A stretch of 64,000 bases of DNA from Erigeron canadensis (GCF_010389155.1 NC_057767.1:5067765-5131764), one strand, 5' to 3'; positions 1-12,532 are shown, counted from the stretch's first letter. Notes: generated by a model from the letters alone, not told the origin. A program made the numbers and translations.

Positions 1-1434
1 AATAAACCCTCATGCATTGCACGTCATTATCCCCTAAATGCCCATCATAAATATTCATATAATCCAAAGAAAACATAAAAAAGTATTAATATTATAATTG
101 TGATTTTAGTATTGATTCATTATTTAACTTTTATATTATATTTATAAGAATAGATAATGAAAAAATAAGATGATAATAATTAACCCCTATTTAGTACCCT
201 AATAAATTAATAATCCCCATAAATGCAACGCTAAAAATCGTCAAATTCTTCCACCCTTAGATCCAACTTTTAGATATATATATATAGATATAGATATAGA
301 TCATTTATATTTGCACATTAAATATTCTAAAGGAATCTAATTACATCTATTAAGTACCAATCGATAAATCGTCAATAATACGTCAATTTTTCCACTTGCT
401 TGATAGAATTTTTAGATACAAACAAATAAACCACAGATAAACAACACCAAAATAATTAACCCTATTAAGTCCCTTAATAACTCCATTAAGTACCCATCAA
501 TGAAAACTAAAAATTGGCAAAATGTTCCACCACTTGATCCAACTTTTAGATATATATAGATCATTTATATTTGCACATTAAATATTCTAAAGGAACCTAA
601 TTACATCTATTAAGTACCAATCGATAAATCGTTAATAATACGTCAATTTTTTCACTTGCTTGATAGAACTTTTAGATATATATAGATATAGATATATAGA
701 TCTTCTTTTCCATCTAGAGAGCAGGGAGCAGGGCCGCAAAGTTGTACTAGAAAAAAACTAATAGAAGGTAAAAAAAAAAATTAAAAAAAAAAAGATTTAA
801 GAAGGGATAAACTTTAAACCCATAAAAAAAATTTAAAATCCCATTAAAAAATTTAAAAATCCATGATAAAATTTAAATTTTGAAGTTACTGAGGAGGTTG
901 GAAAAAAATCAGCTCAAACTAAGACACGACCAGAAAAAAAAAATAAAAAATGGAAGTGTAGAACCAAAGCAAAATTATCTCTTTCTAAATAGAGTAAATA
1001 TCTAGAAGATTTAAATATATGCATCCATGATATACAAGAAGATGATTTAGAATGATATATGATTACGTATTGTTAAAAGAGTAATTTCTTCGATTATATC
1101 GATTCAACCCAATTAAAACTAATTTTTTTTATGAAATTTATTTTTAATTAAATAAAGCTCAATTTTACAAACCCACCAAACAACCTTAAATCCACTCAAA
1201 ACAATTAGAATTTTAAAAATAAATTTAGAAATATATAAAATCCAATAGCTAGCGGTGAAAAGTCATACAAATTCTTATGTGAAAGGGAGAAAGCTATATT
1301 AAAATATACGGTAATGATTAATCCTCTTAAGTTGTTAGCCTAAAAATCCTCTTAATTAATAGGAGTGTGACATCTGGAAAATCAAAGATGAGATTAGGAA
1401 AGAAAATTAGTGGTATCCACATGTCAACATCTAA
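1..1434. other. AT-rich intergenic DNA
   Basis: No convincing coding region was found. The stretch is AT-rich with short poly-A/T runs and (TA)n tracts. It contains a diverged direct repeat described separately (about 233-418 and 500-690). It probably consists of old transposon debris upstream of the SAC3-like gene. Confidence 0.6.
233..690 (+). repeat. Diverged tandem duplication, period about 270 bp
   Basis: Two successive copies share the same order of blocks: a 'ccaacttttagatatatata' block, then 'tttgcacattaaatattcta', then 'cattaagtacc'-like and 'atcgataaatcgt' blocks, then 'acttgcttgatagaa'. Copy 1 is near 233-418 and copy 2 near 500-690. They differ by a handful of substitutions and by the length of the internal TA/GATA tract. 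No coding potential is seen. Confidence 0.7.
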
Positions 1435-1968
1435 AGCTATTAGGAAGATTTTTATGCTAGTTTTTTAGGAGGATAAATCATTTTCCTAAAATATATCATT
1501 CGACTTTTGCTTACTTGCGCAAACTGTTGGGGTGGGGATTTAGAGATTTTGTTTTTTTTTTTATATTATACTAGTATAATGCCCGTATGATGTACGGTAG
1601 CTATATAGATTATTATAAAGAAATTTAAATATGCCACATACATGATTTGTGAGTATGATATAAATTATAGTTAAAATAAATGATGATCGAAGCTAAATTA
1701 TAGCTATTAGGAAGATTTTTATGCTAGTTTTTTAGGAGGATAAATCATTTTCCTAAAATATATCATTCGACTTTTGCTTACTTGCGCAAACTGTTGGGGT
1801 GGGGATTTAGAGATTTTGTTTTTTTTTTATATTATACTAGTATAATGCCCGTATGATGTACGGTAGCTATATAGATTATTATAAAGAAATTTAAATATGC
1901 CACATACATGATTTGTGAGTATGATATAAATTGTAGTTAAAATAAATGATGATCGAAGCTAAATTATA
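1435..1968 (+). repeat. Near-identical 267-bp tandem duplication
   Basis: The block starting 'agctattaggaagattttta' at 1435 is repeated at 1702 and runs to about 1968. I see only a one-base difference in a T tract and one or two substitutions. The high identity implies a recent duplication. Each copy includes a 'CTAG' preceded on the minus strand by a short palindromic region (CGTACATCATACG), so the duplication covers a probable Helitron 3' terminus. Confidence 0.85.
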
Positions 1969-2413
1969 ATAAGCAGTAATGATATAAATATAATATATGT
2001 TTAGTTGAGTTTTAGATTTACTTTAAGTTTTTACAATCACATCAAAATCAAAACTTGTAAGCAAAGTGGATAACGGCAAATAGCCTTGTGATTTCGGATC
2101 GTAAACTTAAATTTTTGAAGCCTTCATGTTAATATGTTATTATAAGTAATATAAGTAATAGAAGTTGAAAAAATGAAGATAAAAAGAAACAGTTTTATTA
2201 ATATGAAAATGATCATTCAAATAAAGTTGTAATGTGTTTTGTATCTAAGAGTAAAAAGTTATAGCTTAATTCTAAGTCTAATAATAAAATTGAACCTGTA
2301 TACAATTAAAAAAAACTAATTTAATAAAATAAATAAATTAAAAAGACACGTGTCAATCAAGAATTATGCCACATGTCATTTCAAGGATATCTCAATCCTG
2401 TTTTAGTTTATTA
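1571..2413 (-). mobile_element. Probable non-autonomous Helitron, minus strand
   Basis: On the minus strand the sequence ends in CTAG followed by T, at 1571-1574 and again in the duplicated copy at 1837-1840. A GC-richer palindrome lies just upstream. The other end resembles the 5' start of the neighbouring element (both carry 'AATAAACTAAAACAGGATTG' on the minus strand). Helitrons insert between A and T without target duplication and end in CTRR. No helicase sequence is present. The 5' boundary is uncertain because another Helitron-like element abuts it. Confidence 0.4.
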
Positions 2414-2414
2414 A

Positions 2415-3629
2415 CTAGATTATTACTCGCGTAATACGCGGAGAACATATATAATTAATGACATGTTAAATTTTTATAATATCATAATTTGACAAATATT
2501 TAACCAAGTAAGAATTAAACCACTAAATAGCAAGAACTTACATTAGTAGTCGTTTAGATTCCGGTTAATTCTGACCATATAGTTGTAAAATGAATAGATC
2601 ATCTATTAAAGGTCTCGCTAAGTAAGTTTTTTGTTTCTTTGGATGTCTTTCCTTCATCCGGATATGTCTGCATTGTCATTGTACTTGTCCTTTAACATTT
2701 TGCTCGAATAATTTAGTTATACACTAAAATTATTAAGCAACTTAATTATCAATCTATATATCGCATGTTGTGTTAATCTAAGTTAACATTTTGCATAACA
2801 TCATTTCAATTTTCATATAACTATTTTTTTTGATAAATAATCGTTCCATATTTGTTTTTTAGTTATTTATTAAAAAGGCCGGTTTGATATCCGGTTCAAT
2901 TTTCAAAATATTGATATAATAAAAGCGTTATATGATAAAATTTTTATAAAAAATCCTTATAACAAAATTTTATTCGTTATATGATAAAAATCTTATACAA
3001 AAATATAAATAAATCAAAACGTATTACATTAAAAAATAAAATTTTATGGTAAAAACCATAAAAAATAATTTTAAAGATAAAGAATGATGTGAAATATAAA
3101 AATATCAGTTTCTATAATTATATCATTAAAAACATTAATTAATAATGTCTACAAACTTAAATAAGAAAATAATAATAATTAAAACTTATTAAAATAAAAT
3201 TAAGTTTGAAAAAGTTAAATAAGGTATATGACTTCATTATTTGATTTAATGGCTCTAATTAAAAGTTGAATTTTATTTAAGGGTTCATATTTTTTCATTT
3301 ATAAATTAAAATTTGTCTTTTATATATATTTAGAGATAATAATAGTAGATGGACTTCTTCCTTTTGGTGGCTTGGACCTCTCGATATTAGAATTGGATTC
3401 AATCTTAGTTTCACCCCAATTTTAGTTATACGTCTTATATATCGTTCAGTATATATTATTTTATTAATAAAATAATAAGTTTGTTAAGTTATAGATATCC
3501 TAGCTAACTGAGATTAAAATAAAAAATTATTATACTAAATAAAGTTTACTAAAAAGATACGTGTCGCTTTAATACAACGCCATGTGTCAATTAAAAAAAA
3601 CTACAATCCTGTTTTAGTTTATTGGTAGA
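2415..3629 (-). mobile_element. Probable non-autonomous Helitron, minus strand
   Basis: Read on the minus strand, the element starts TCTACCAATAAACTAAAACA, preceded by A. It ends ...AATAATCTAG, followed by T. Immediately before the terminal CTAG is a palindrome (CGCGTATTACGCG), the classic Helitron 3' hairpin. The length is about 1.2 kb and the interior is AT-rich and non-coding. Its insertion appears to have cut the 5' end of the element to its left. Confidence 0.5.
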
Positions 3630-5629
3630 TGAGTTGATCGATTTTAACCAACTACTTCCGATGAAAATGGTGTTCCAGGAAGCAATTTTCTTATCTACCT
3701 AAATAACAAATAATCTACTAAAGCTGTTTGCAAACATCCTATTCGAGAATGTCCAAATTCTCATTGGAGAGAACTTGTTCTATTTGTACTCGTCCTAAAC
3801 ATGGACTTTTTCGGAATTCGTTTATATCATGGATGCGTATAATTAGGGCTTTCAAATTTTAAATTGTTTATAAGATAAATTTGCTTTGGTTCCACGCTTC
3901 CAATTTTCTCTTTTGTCTGCTTGGTCTGTCTCAGCTCGAGCTCACCTTTTCCTAATTCTACTCAACTTAATTACCTAGTCATTACATAGCATGTGCTTGT
4001 CTTCTACTTCAGCCTAATTGTTACACATTTTAGGCTGACTTTTGTGTGTTTCCATTCATTACTCAACTTGGATACTGTCTATTCAGTCTGGTCCTTAGTT
4101 TAAATTGATCTTGTATGTAATTTATCCGTCAAAAAATTCTCATGGCAACCATCCTATATATCCATTAAAAACGTTAGTGCATTAGACAAAAAAATTTAAA
4201 ATATAATTCATGTAATTTAAAACTAAGCCCACCACTTTACCTTCAGACCCCCAAATATTTTGGAGCTTTTATACAGTTATAGTGAGCCCACTAACCTATG
4301 ATTATCGGTCCATCTCCGATTACCATATATATACACAACTTAGATAAATAAAACCCCTTATATTCTTATTTTTATTCTAAAAATTATCGGGCCTAATCAT
4401 TTATAATAAAAATACTTAAAAAGTAGTATGTGAGAGTTTTTTACTCAAATTTAAGTATAAAATAACACCACATCCATTTTACCATATATATAGATATAAT
4501 TATAATTGTATGAAAAATTGAATATAAGGCTATATAACATCTAAGTTTAGTTACGTAATCCCTTATATATTAATTTTTTTTATGAGTAAATGGTTGGCCC
4601 ATGTAAATTTTATAAAGGAAAATGATTGACCAATTTAACTGATATGCCGTAAAAATTAATATGAACATACTCATCCCCTTATACATTACGAGTATTAAAT
4701 TAAATAATAATAAAGTCATAACACAGGTGGAATGAAAATATGCCTTCGGAATAATTGAATTGAATAGTGAATACCCAGTTGCGGATAGACAAGATCTGAA
4801 CTTTATTTTGAAGCTGAATCGCTACATGTAAGTTTCTTATATATATACTCTTATAGATATAGATATACTTTTTTCTTTCCTTAATTGGCCCATTTGTTGC
4901 TTATTAATTAGGACTGTGAAATTAAATTGTACATAAAACCCTTTAAAGCATTTGCTTGAATTTGTAAATTAAGAGTAGAAAATTAGAAGTTTGATCATTT
5001 ATTTTGAGAATATTTTCAAGACAAATAGAAATAATTGTAGGGAGATAGTGAAAGAATTGCCAACCCCTAAAAACTATTCAGGTAGTCGGTTGCATTGGGC
5101 GAGGACCATGCTAGTAATTAATAGTATTAAGTGCTTTAGGGGGTTTTCGGGCTAGCTTATATTCGCTTATTTGCATTTGGCGTATCTTTGATAAGCCTGT
5201 TTTTGTGGCTTATTGTTGAACTTAATAGGGACTTGTAATTTCAAAATAAGCTCAGAATTGAAAAAATAATTCACAATAACAGGGTTTATCAAAGATAAGC
5301 CAAACTCGAGTATACAAATAAACTTGAAAATAAGCTAAGACAAACACCGCCCTAATTATAGTCCAAATTCTAACTCTCAGATATTGTTGTTGTATGAATC
5401 CGGTGATATTTCTAGTGACAGGACATTTATATAAGTGGCGATACAATTTGATATACTTAACTCTATCCTTAAGTTATAAAATAGCAGGTAAAGCATCTCG
5501 CCGTTGTAAGCAAAGTATCCTGTAATAATATATGGGTATATGCTGCATGCCTGCATCTTTGATGATAAGTCTATTTACAATTACTGATTCTATGTTTTTG
5601 GCTCTGTCTTAGTTTAGGGATTTTATCTT
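3630..5629. other. Intergenic region and probable 5' leader of the SAC3-like gene
   Basis: No open frame of interest was found. The distal part is AT-rich with short TA repeats. The last part probably includes the non-coding first exon and a leader intron of the SAC3-like gene. A sequence like an intron 3' end (pyrimidine-rich, then 'gtcttag') lies about 20 nt before its ATG, and 'acatgtaagt' near 4825 is a plausible donor. This leader structure is inference. Confidence 0.35.
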
Positions 5630-6850
5630 ATGGAGACGTGGCGATCTTCAAATGGAAGAAGGGGGAGAGGTAGAGGGAGAGGGAGAGGAAGCTATTCATC
5701 TTTGTATAATGCCCGGTCAAACTACACCGGGCCATCAAACACCTCAAATAATTATACTACTACTAGAAAACCGACAGTGAATGTTAGCGACAAACTGGAT
5801 GATAACGATGCTGAAAGCATCCCAACTTTGATTGGAACTTGTCCTTTTATGTGTCCTGTTGACGAAAGGGTACAACGTGAACGGTTAAGAGATTTAGCTA
5901 TCTTTGAGAGATTAGATGGAAACCCGTCCAAATCGTCATCTACCCTTGCCGTGAAAAAGTTTTGCAGAACCATCTCCACAAAGGATGTACGGAGTATGGA
6001 CATTCGCCCCCTTGCGGTATTGGAAGACACCTTGAATCACCTTTTAACAGTTTTCGAGTCTAGTGAACACTCTTTTGAAGCTGTTCATGACTTCATTTTC
6101 GATAGAACAAGATCCATAAGGCAAGACCTCAGTATGCAGAATATAGTTAGCGGGAATCAAGCTGTTGCAATATATGAAAGAATTGTGAAATTTCATATTG
6201 TCTCTCATTACAAGCTTAGGAGAAGTCACGAGAGTTCAGATTCAAATCCGAATGCATCTCCTATGCATTACCTCAATATGGAACAACTTACAAAGACATT
6301 AGCGTCTTTATATCACTTGTATGACCAAAACTGCAAGTCAAATCCCGAATTCTATTCGTTTTATGTGCTTCTTCATCTTGGCTCTGATCGTCAACCATCA
6401 GGTGAGTCATTATCTTTATGGTTCAGAAGTCTTCCTTTCTCTATTGTGAAATCAAAGGAAATGATGTTTTCCCGGAGGCTTTTAAGGCATTTTCGTTTTG
6501 GTAACTACAAACAGTTTCTGGAAACAATAGATGCTGAAGCATCTCGTTTGCAGTATTATGTTATTGAACCGTATATTTGTGAGGTTCGTGCACTAGGGTT
6601 GTCATGTTTGAATGATGGCGGTTATAAGTTAAATCCATATCCAATTGAAGACATATCTAGATATTTGCTCATGGAAGAATCTGATGTTGAATCCTTTTGC
6701 AAAGACTGTGGTCTTGATATCTTCACTAGTGAAACAGGATCGAAATTCATGTCTGCCAAGCAAACAAATTTTGGCTTTTCAAAAGGGTCTCAAAAGTATT
6801 ACCCGTTGGTTTCAAAACGGTTACAAAAGTTCACTGATGAGGTACACTAA
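5630..6850 (+). CDS. SAC3/GANP/THP3-family protein (SAC3C-like)
   Basis: This is a single uninterrupted frame of 406 codons. The N-terminus (residues ~9-20) is an Arg-Gly run (RGRGRGRGRG). The SAC3 domain starts near residue 67 with the diagnostic TCPFMCPVDERVQRE and continues through RPLAVLEDTLNHLL, FDRTRSIRQDL and AIYERIVKFHI to about residue 330. The family includes TREX-2 scaffold proteins, which couple transcription to mRNA export at the nuclear pore, and shorter relatives with less defined roles. This short form, without the other TREX-2 regions, matches the compact plant SAC3C-like type. The start is the first ATG after a likely leader-intron acceptor. The last codons (GATGAG|GTACAC) also look like a splice donor, so a short extra 3' exon cannot be excluded. 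The family call is firm and the paralogue assignment is tentative. Confidence 0.85.
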   Translation: METWRSSNGRRGRGRGRGRGSYSSLYNARSNYTGPSNTSNNYTTTRKPTVNVSDKLDDNDAESIPTLIGTCPFMCPVDERVQRERLRDLAIFERLDGNPSKSSSTLAVKKFCRTISTKDVRSMDIRPLAVLEDTLNHLLTVFESSEHSFEAVHDFIFDRTRSIRQDLSMQNIVSGNQAVAIYERIVKFHIVSHYKLRRSHESSDSNPNASPMHYLNMEQLTKTLASLYHLYDQNCKSNPEFYSFYVLLHLGSDRQPSGESLSLWFRSLPFSIVKSKEMMFSRRLLRHFRFGNYKQFLETIDAEASRLQYYVIEPYICEVRALGLSCLNDGGYKLNPYPIEDISRYLLMEESDVESFCKDCGLDIFTSETGSKFMSAKQTNFGFSKGSQKYYPLVSKRLQKFTDEVH

Positions 6851-8995
6851 AGACTTTAGTTTGGGAAGGAAATATTGTGGAAATGTTGAAAGGAAGTTGA
6901 TTCTGGTGAATGTTTTTCACCACTTAGATGATGAAAACTGACAGAAACGAGAAAATTGTAGTAGATATATTTATGTATCTGAGGTAGCTAAATCTGATGT
7001 AACAATGAGCTGGATACAAGGAAAGTTATTGTGTGTATGAATATGACATCGTTTGTTGATTGTGGAGGAACAAGTAGTCGAACTGGTGGATGTAACTGCA
7101 GGGTTTCTTTGAAGACGGCTTCTGGTGGATCCTCTTTTCAAGTGTGCGTCTTTTGTGCTATATCGCTTGCTTCTGCATAACTTGCAGGAACCTTGACCCA
7201 TTTGCTTATGAATGGATTATACTTTACCAGATCAAATTGTTTAGATAAAAATGTAATTGGTCAATTTCTAACGTTAAACGGGCTGAAGTTGCCCCAAGGC
7301 CAGTATAATGCATTTAATCTTTTTTTTTTTTTTTTTTTTTTTAATTTTTATGTAATAATCATGTTTTGAAATCATATTTAGTGCGTTCATCTAAAAGAAA
7401 AGGTTGAAAAAAAGTCGACAAGAAGTGTTTGCTCGTCAAAGCAATTAGACGTGACTGGTTTTTAACTGGACCTATTTGGACCCGTTAGTGAATATGCCAA
7501 ATCTGTTCAATTTTTGGCATGTCTACTTGTCATTGTCTTATCTAACTAGCTCATTGTTTGCCAATAGTATGCTGAGTAGATATGAACTGTGAAAAATGTT
7601 AAACAGGGTGCCAGAAGCATAAACTTTACAATTCTTGTCAGATGATGCTGTTAGAGGGGAGAGAGTGGAAGCGGGGAAAGGCAATCGGGGTCGCGGGGCC
7701 GGGCGGGCACACCGCCGCCGGTGTTTTACCGCAGGAGAGAGAAGAAGAATTTGGGGGAAGAACCCCGAAGGGGGGAAGAGAAGAGAGAAAGGAGGAAAGA
7801 GAGAGGAGAGTGGTGATTGGTGGAGAAGAAAGAGATGGGGACCCATGTTTTAATTTTTTAATAAAAAACAATCTCATGAAAGCTTTGTATATATATGAGT
7901 TTGAACTATGAAGAAGAAGAAGAAGTTACATCTTTTTAGTTTAAGTTTTTATTTTTTGTTAATTGCATTTCAGTCCTTGTGGTTTATATATAAAAATGTT
8001 TTACTTGCGTTTTAGTCCTTGTAGTTTATTTTTAGTTTCATTTCAGTCCCTCTGTAATCAAATACGTATGTTTTGACTTTTTTTCTTGATTGTATTTATG
8101 TATAAAATTGTTTTAGTTCATATAATGTAGTATTAAAAAATAAATAAAAAAGAAATGATATAGTATTAAAAATAGATGAAAAAGAAATGATGAGGTGGAG
8201 ATGGGGGAAAGTGTCGCCAGTGATTCGGGAAAAATAGGGGAAGAATGGAGTAAAATGAGGTGGCAAAATTTTAGTGATTAGTGGTGGGGGAAGAATGATA
8301 ACCACTCCCTCCCCCTTTATGTAGTTTGTTTCTGATTTCCCAAAAATTCATTATTATCTATGTGAGCAGTACTGACTTTTCGGATTTTATTGTGAATTTT
8401 GGATGAATCAAGTCAGCGGACCATGGATTTGGTCAAAGTCATGGAATAAGCAGTTGAGCATTGTTCATTAGATGGCTAGAATTTACAATAAGTGGAATAA
8501 ATTGACAAAATGGTGGTGTGGTTTTTGTGAGATACCAGCTGTGCTGGTGTGCAGCAGAATTTGTGACATGCGAAGATGTGAATGTGGAAGGAAGTGAGGT
8601 CCTATAATCAAGAGGTTGGGACTTGGCTTTGACATGCTTATGAAAGATAAGGACATAGGCTAGCTAGTACATAGACGCCGTTGAATTCCACTTCCATGTG
8701 TCAGCTAGATCCCGCTTGGATACCTACTTGGAGTTACCTTGTATCTTTCTTTATTTGCATATGTCAGGATAAGAAAAAGTCTTTCAACTATTTAGTCGCT
8801 TATCGTTCTTATGGAATCAGTGGCAATGAAGTTAAGTTGGTGGTGCTCACCTATTTTATTTCATGTATATATGTTGCTAGTTTCATTACTAACCAAGAGA
8901 TCATTCAAAAGTATCATCTTGTTCCCTTGTTCTCCTCAATTGCATACTGCTAATTGGTGTGTGACTCTTTAATCCGTCTCTTACCAATTCACCAA
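6851..8995. other. 3' flank and intergenic region
   Basis: Just after the SAC3-like stop is probable 3' UTR. A long T run is at 7319-7342. From 7645 to 8320 there is a GC/purine-rich then AT-rich block that looks like a MITE (listed separately). Short frames here, such as those over 7538-7911, are produced by the GC-rich purine/pyrimidine bias and resemble no protein I know. Confidence 0.5.
7646..8318. mobile_element. Possible hAT-like MITE with G-rich termini
   Basis: The left end reads TTAGAGGGGAGAGAGTGG. The right end, read on the minus strand, is TAAAGGGGGAGGGAGTGG, giving imperfect terminal inverted repeats of about 18 bp. The same type of end (TTAGGG..GG..GGAGCGCC) bounds 21667-22201. 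The interior has a GC-rich patch (gccgggcgggcacaccgccg) and AT-rich sequence. I could not find a convincing 8-bp target duplication. Confidence 0.3.
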
Positions 8996-8999
8996 CAGT

Positions 9000-9240
9000 T
9001 GGTATCAGAGCCACATTGGTTCTGTCTCTTCTATTTCTTCATGGCGGAACCTCAACTTGTGGGAGGAGTAAAGAAGTTGAACTGTACAAACTACAACTCC
9101 TGGTCTTGATATACCTGCAAGACCAATATCTATGGGACATCGTAAACGGTTTGGATATAATAGCTCCTTCACCTAAAGATCAAAATGGAGTTTGGAGAAA
9201 ATGGAAGTTCAACGCGGTGAAATGACAGTGCATTGTGCAA
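9000..9240 (+). pseudogene. Degenerate Ty1/copia fragment: primer site plus start of gag
   Basis: At 9000-9011 is TGGTATCAGAGC, complementary to the 3' end of initiator tRNA-Met and the usual primer site of plant copia elements. Thirty bases later an ATG (9041) starts a gag-like frame: 'MAEPQLVGG..KLNCTNYNSW', then a shift, 'LQDQYLWDIVNGLD', typical of the UBN2/gag polyprotein N-terminus. Stops and frameshifts interrupt it within 60 codons. No matching LTR pair, protease, integrase or RT was found nearby, so this is a truncated relic. Confidence 0.75.
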
Positions 9241-10001
9241 ATAACTAATTGCAGATAAGGGCACAACTCAGCAATACGAGTGTTTTTTGGTATATGAAGA
9301 CTGTTAGAAACATTATTTCATAACACCAAGTGTGACATAAGACTTCACGACTCCATACAACATAATGAAACTGAGGAAGCATGAAATTATTCATTTCTAA
9401 CTGTTAAGTACGCACTGTTCAAGCTAGAACTTTTACAAAAACTGTTTCACCGTGATGGCGTGATGGTTGGAATGTAACGTTACAGGGCCTTGAACTCAAT
9501 TTGGAGATTTAGGGCAAGGAGTTTCACTCGTCACTTCGAGAATGACAACTATTACCTGGTTTTAGGTGTCGCCTAGTATTAGTTTCACCACGACACATCT
9601 TTGTACTCCACAAATACGTGTGTAATCTTAACCAGTACATGGACCCTTCCCCAACCCATGCCATCCTTGGATTAAGCTATATCCTAAAAGGCTAAAAGGC
9701 ACATCATGGACTCGCAAGGTAGCTTTATACCCCATAAACAGTACATACCTGCCACCAGATGCAATTTGTACCCATGCCAGCACCGACATATAATATTTTG
9801 CAGACTTACCCGCCCACCAGAAACGGTTATCTATGGGTTCAACCAAATCAAAACAATCTTAACATAAATGATAATAATAATCACTATGCAACTGGACCAT
9901 GATCCTTTATTGATAAGTCATTAGCTCCACCTAGTACTAAATAGACAACGATAAAGATATATTCTTAATATCTATTTGCAGCACAAAGAACCATATGGGA
10001 C
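9241..10001. other. Intergenic region with further gag-like decay and the 3' UTR of the APC15-like gene
   Basis: The first few hundred bases still resemble degraded copia gag in shifting frames but are too damaged to delimit. The part closer to 10001 should be the 3' UTR of the minus-strand APC15-like gene. A 72-codon minus-strand frame at 9628-9846 has no family resemblance that I recognise and is probably chance. Confidence 0.4.
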
Positions 10002-11584
10002 TTAACCAGTTTCCTGTTCAAACTCGTCCCCTTCAGTCTCTTCTGCATTGTCAGCATCATCATCCTCTGCATCATTGTCGATATCTTCTCGGTCATTCTC
10101 AACTGTTGTTTTTCCTAACACAATAATGTTGTTACTGATATTCCTGATGTCGTTATTCTGCAAATATAAATGGATCAGGGATAATATATAATTAGTAAGT
10201 TATGATGCATAAACCTACAGAAGTAGGTTCTACCTACTAAAACAATCAATAATCACTTATCAACTATTTGACTATTTCACAATCTTTATATATCTTTGGC
10301 TTTCAAGAACCCAGAGCATTTATGAATAAAGAGAATGCATTTACGAGGAGAGAAACTCAGAGATGTAACCTCCTCATCTTTCACCCACCAACCCACCCAT
10401 TGAAAACAATATCGGTTATCATGTATCCCGACTCAAACATGGAAGAGGGTTAGCAGGTTGGGAAACATGGAACCTATCCCTCTAATTCTAAAGTTAAGGG
10501 GAGATAAAAAAAAAGAGCCAATCTTAGCTCTCCAAACTTCTACAACTAACTACCAAAAAGTACATAATTTTTTCAAAGGCATGATCTAAAACGGATTCTT
10601 GAAGTTAGCAGGTATGCTTGCTAGCAGAACTGCAGAAGTCAATCTGAAATCTTAACCTTTGTTCAGGTTTTCATGACTATATCCGTTACATTGGACAAAG
10701 TTCGCCTTCACCATTGCGAAAATACAGATCATGAGTCTATTCAAAAATCATCATCACATTTTATACTATTAATCTAGAACTGAAATATGTAATATGTACA
10801 TGACATCATATTATGTTACGAGTTTATTGGCCAAAATACTTGTCCGTTTGTCCTTGTAGGTCAGTAGGTGATCAAACTAGTTTTCGCCCAATTAGATCAT
10901 TATTGATGAATCGTTATCCTTTTAGCCATTAGAAATTTGTAACTTTTTATACAACATTAATCATTACATGTATGTAAAACCAACTTAAACAAATATTTGT
11001 ATACAAATTTAACATCCAAGGTTGCAAAAATCACTACTCAGAGTCTAATCGGCCATAGACCTTGGAACGAGAGGGCAACTAGTCAGGAGTACTCCTATCA
11101 GTATTTACTATATAAAAAATAATAACTTTTGAAACTATATATGTATATAATTTTACCTTAAACATAATTGTTCATAGGATCCTAGAAGTATATTTAGTTA
11201 CTTAGAAACTAAAGCAAGAATTAACCCTATCTTTCAAAATGCAAAAACTCAAAAAGAAAAATAAAATAACATTGTGTGTCTATAAATCATAAATATGGAT
11301 TTCGATTTTGAGTTCAAAAATACACATTTATATAAACAAAATAACTAATAAATCTGTTTTCTAAACTTAATTAGACTGAAATACTGTCAAAATGACCTTC
11401 TCCTAATATCAGTTAAGAAAACAAATAAGTGAAAAATAAAAATAAAAAATGAGAGGGGGACCTTATTTTCGAATTCAGATTCTTCAGCAGCAAGAAGGAG
11501 CTCTTCGTTCAGAGGCTGAGGCCACTGTGAAGGAAGAAGCAACGACGTCTGAATCATCCGACTTGATGTTGGAAACTGTAACAT
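10002..11584 (-). CDS. APC15: Anaphase-promoting complex subunit 15 (APC15/MND2) homologue
   Basis: This two-exon gene is too short and split to be seen as one frame. Exon 1 is 11584 to 11462 (41 codons, starting MLQFP and ending ..ESEFENK). The intron is 11461 to 10158 (donor AAG|GTCCCC, acceptor TTTGCAG|AAT). Exon 2 is 10157 to 10002 (51 codons, then TAA). Both joins fall between codons, giving 92 residues. The protein is a short N-terminal region with an E/L-rich helix (EELLLAAEESEFE), then NNIIVLGK, then a strongly acidic tail (DNDAEDDDADNAEETEGDEF) ending EQETG. This order matches APC15, a small APC/C subunit that promotes Cdc20 turnover in mitotic-checkpoint release. A further in-frame ATG 24 bases upstream would add MKKKKERK; I prefer the MLQF start from family memory. 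The donor with C at +3 is weak. Confidence 0.75.
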
Positions 11585-12532
11585 CTTTCTTTCTTTTTTC
11601 TTTTTCAAATTTCAAATGGGGTTTTCTTTTTGGACCAAGCCCTTTCACAAAACAAATATGATACAAGATTACAAGTAAAGAAACAAAACAAAACAAATGC
11701 TTGAATGTTAATGTAAAATATAAATATAACTTAAATAAGTAAATAACATGTGACTTCCAACTTCCAAGACCAAAACAAAACACATACATAATACGAGTAA
11801 TTTTTTTAACGGTAATTTTAAGCTTAAGGGCATGTATTTTTATATACTTAACTACAATCCCAAAAGAACCTCATATCAAATAAAATTTTTTCTCCATTTT
11901 TGGGAGCATATTGACGATTGGTCATACATAATTACATATACCGATAAACTTAAGTTTCTTTCGCAAATGTATACAATTTATTTTATTAAATCGTACTTCA
12001 ACAATATACAATGATAGATATGGGTTTTTATGATAAAAAAAAATATAAGTTTGAAATATTTCAATGCTGAAACAAAGTTCGTAAATATTACTGTAGATGC
12101 TACACATGGTAGTGGTGACATTGACAGACGCCGCTTCATCGTTGTCGATTTTCAGTTCTTTATTGTATGTGTAAATAAAATTTTAAGAACTTATATGATA
12201 CAAATTTTAAGATTTATATGATTATACAAAATAGATTTATATATAACAAAAATCGTAATATGTAAAATTCAATAGTTTGTTACATTATTAAATTTCTCAA
12301 TATCACATCTTAACCATCAATAAAGAATTACAAATGACACATCAATAAAGTAGTGCCAATTAAGAGTGTTGAAAAATTCAACTATGAGTTGTAATAGAGT
12401 TGTGCCAATTAAGGTGGTTTAAAGAATCCAAACCATAAAAAACGTACCAAATTTTTAACCAAACCGTTTTAATAGTGCAGATGAGTCAACGACTAGTTAT
12501 TGAAATCTGATCATGTTTAACTGTCCTTTAGT

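Noticed and set aside
7538..7911. Four overlapping frames on both strands over a GC-rich block
   Set aside because: They arise from purine/pyrimidine and GC bias of a MITE-like element. The residues are low complexity (Arg/Gly or Pro/Leu/Ser), with no domain and no codon pattern favouring one frame.
9628..9846. 72-codon minus-strand frame downstream of the APC15-like gene
   Set aside because: No family resemblance, no splice link to the neighbouring gene and position in the expected 3' UTR.
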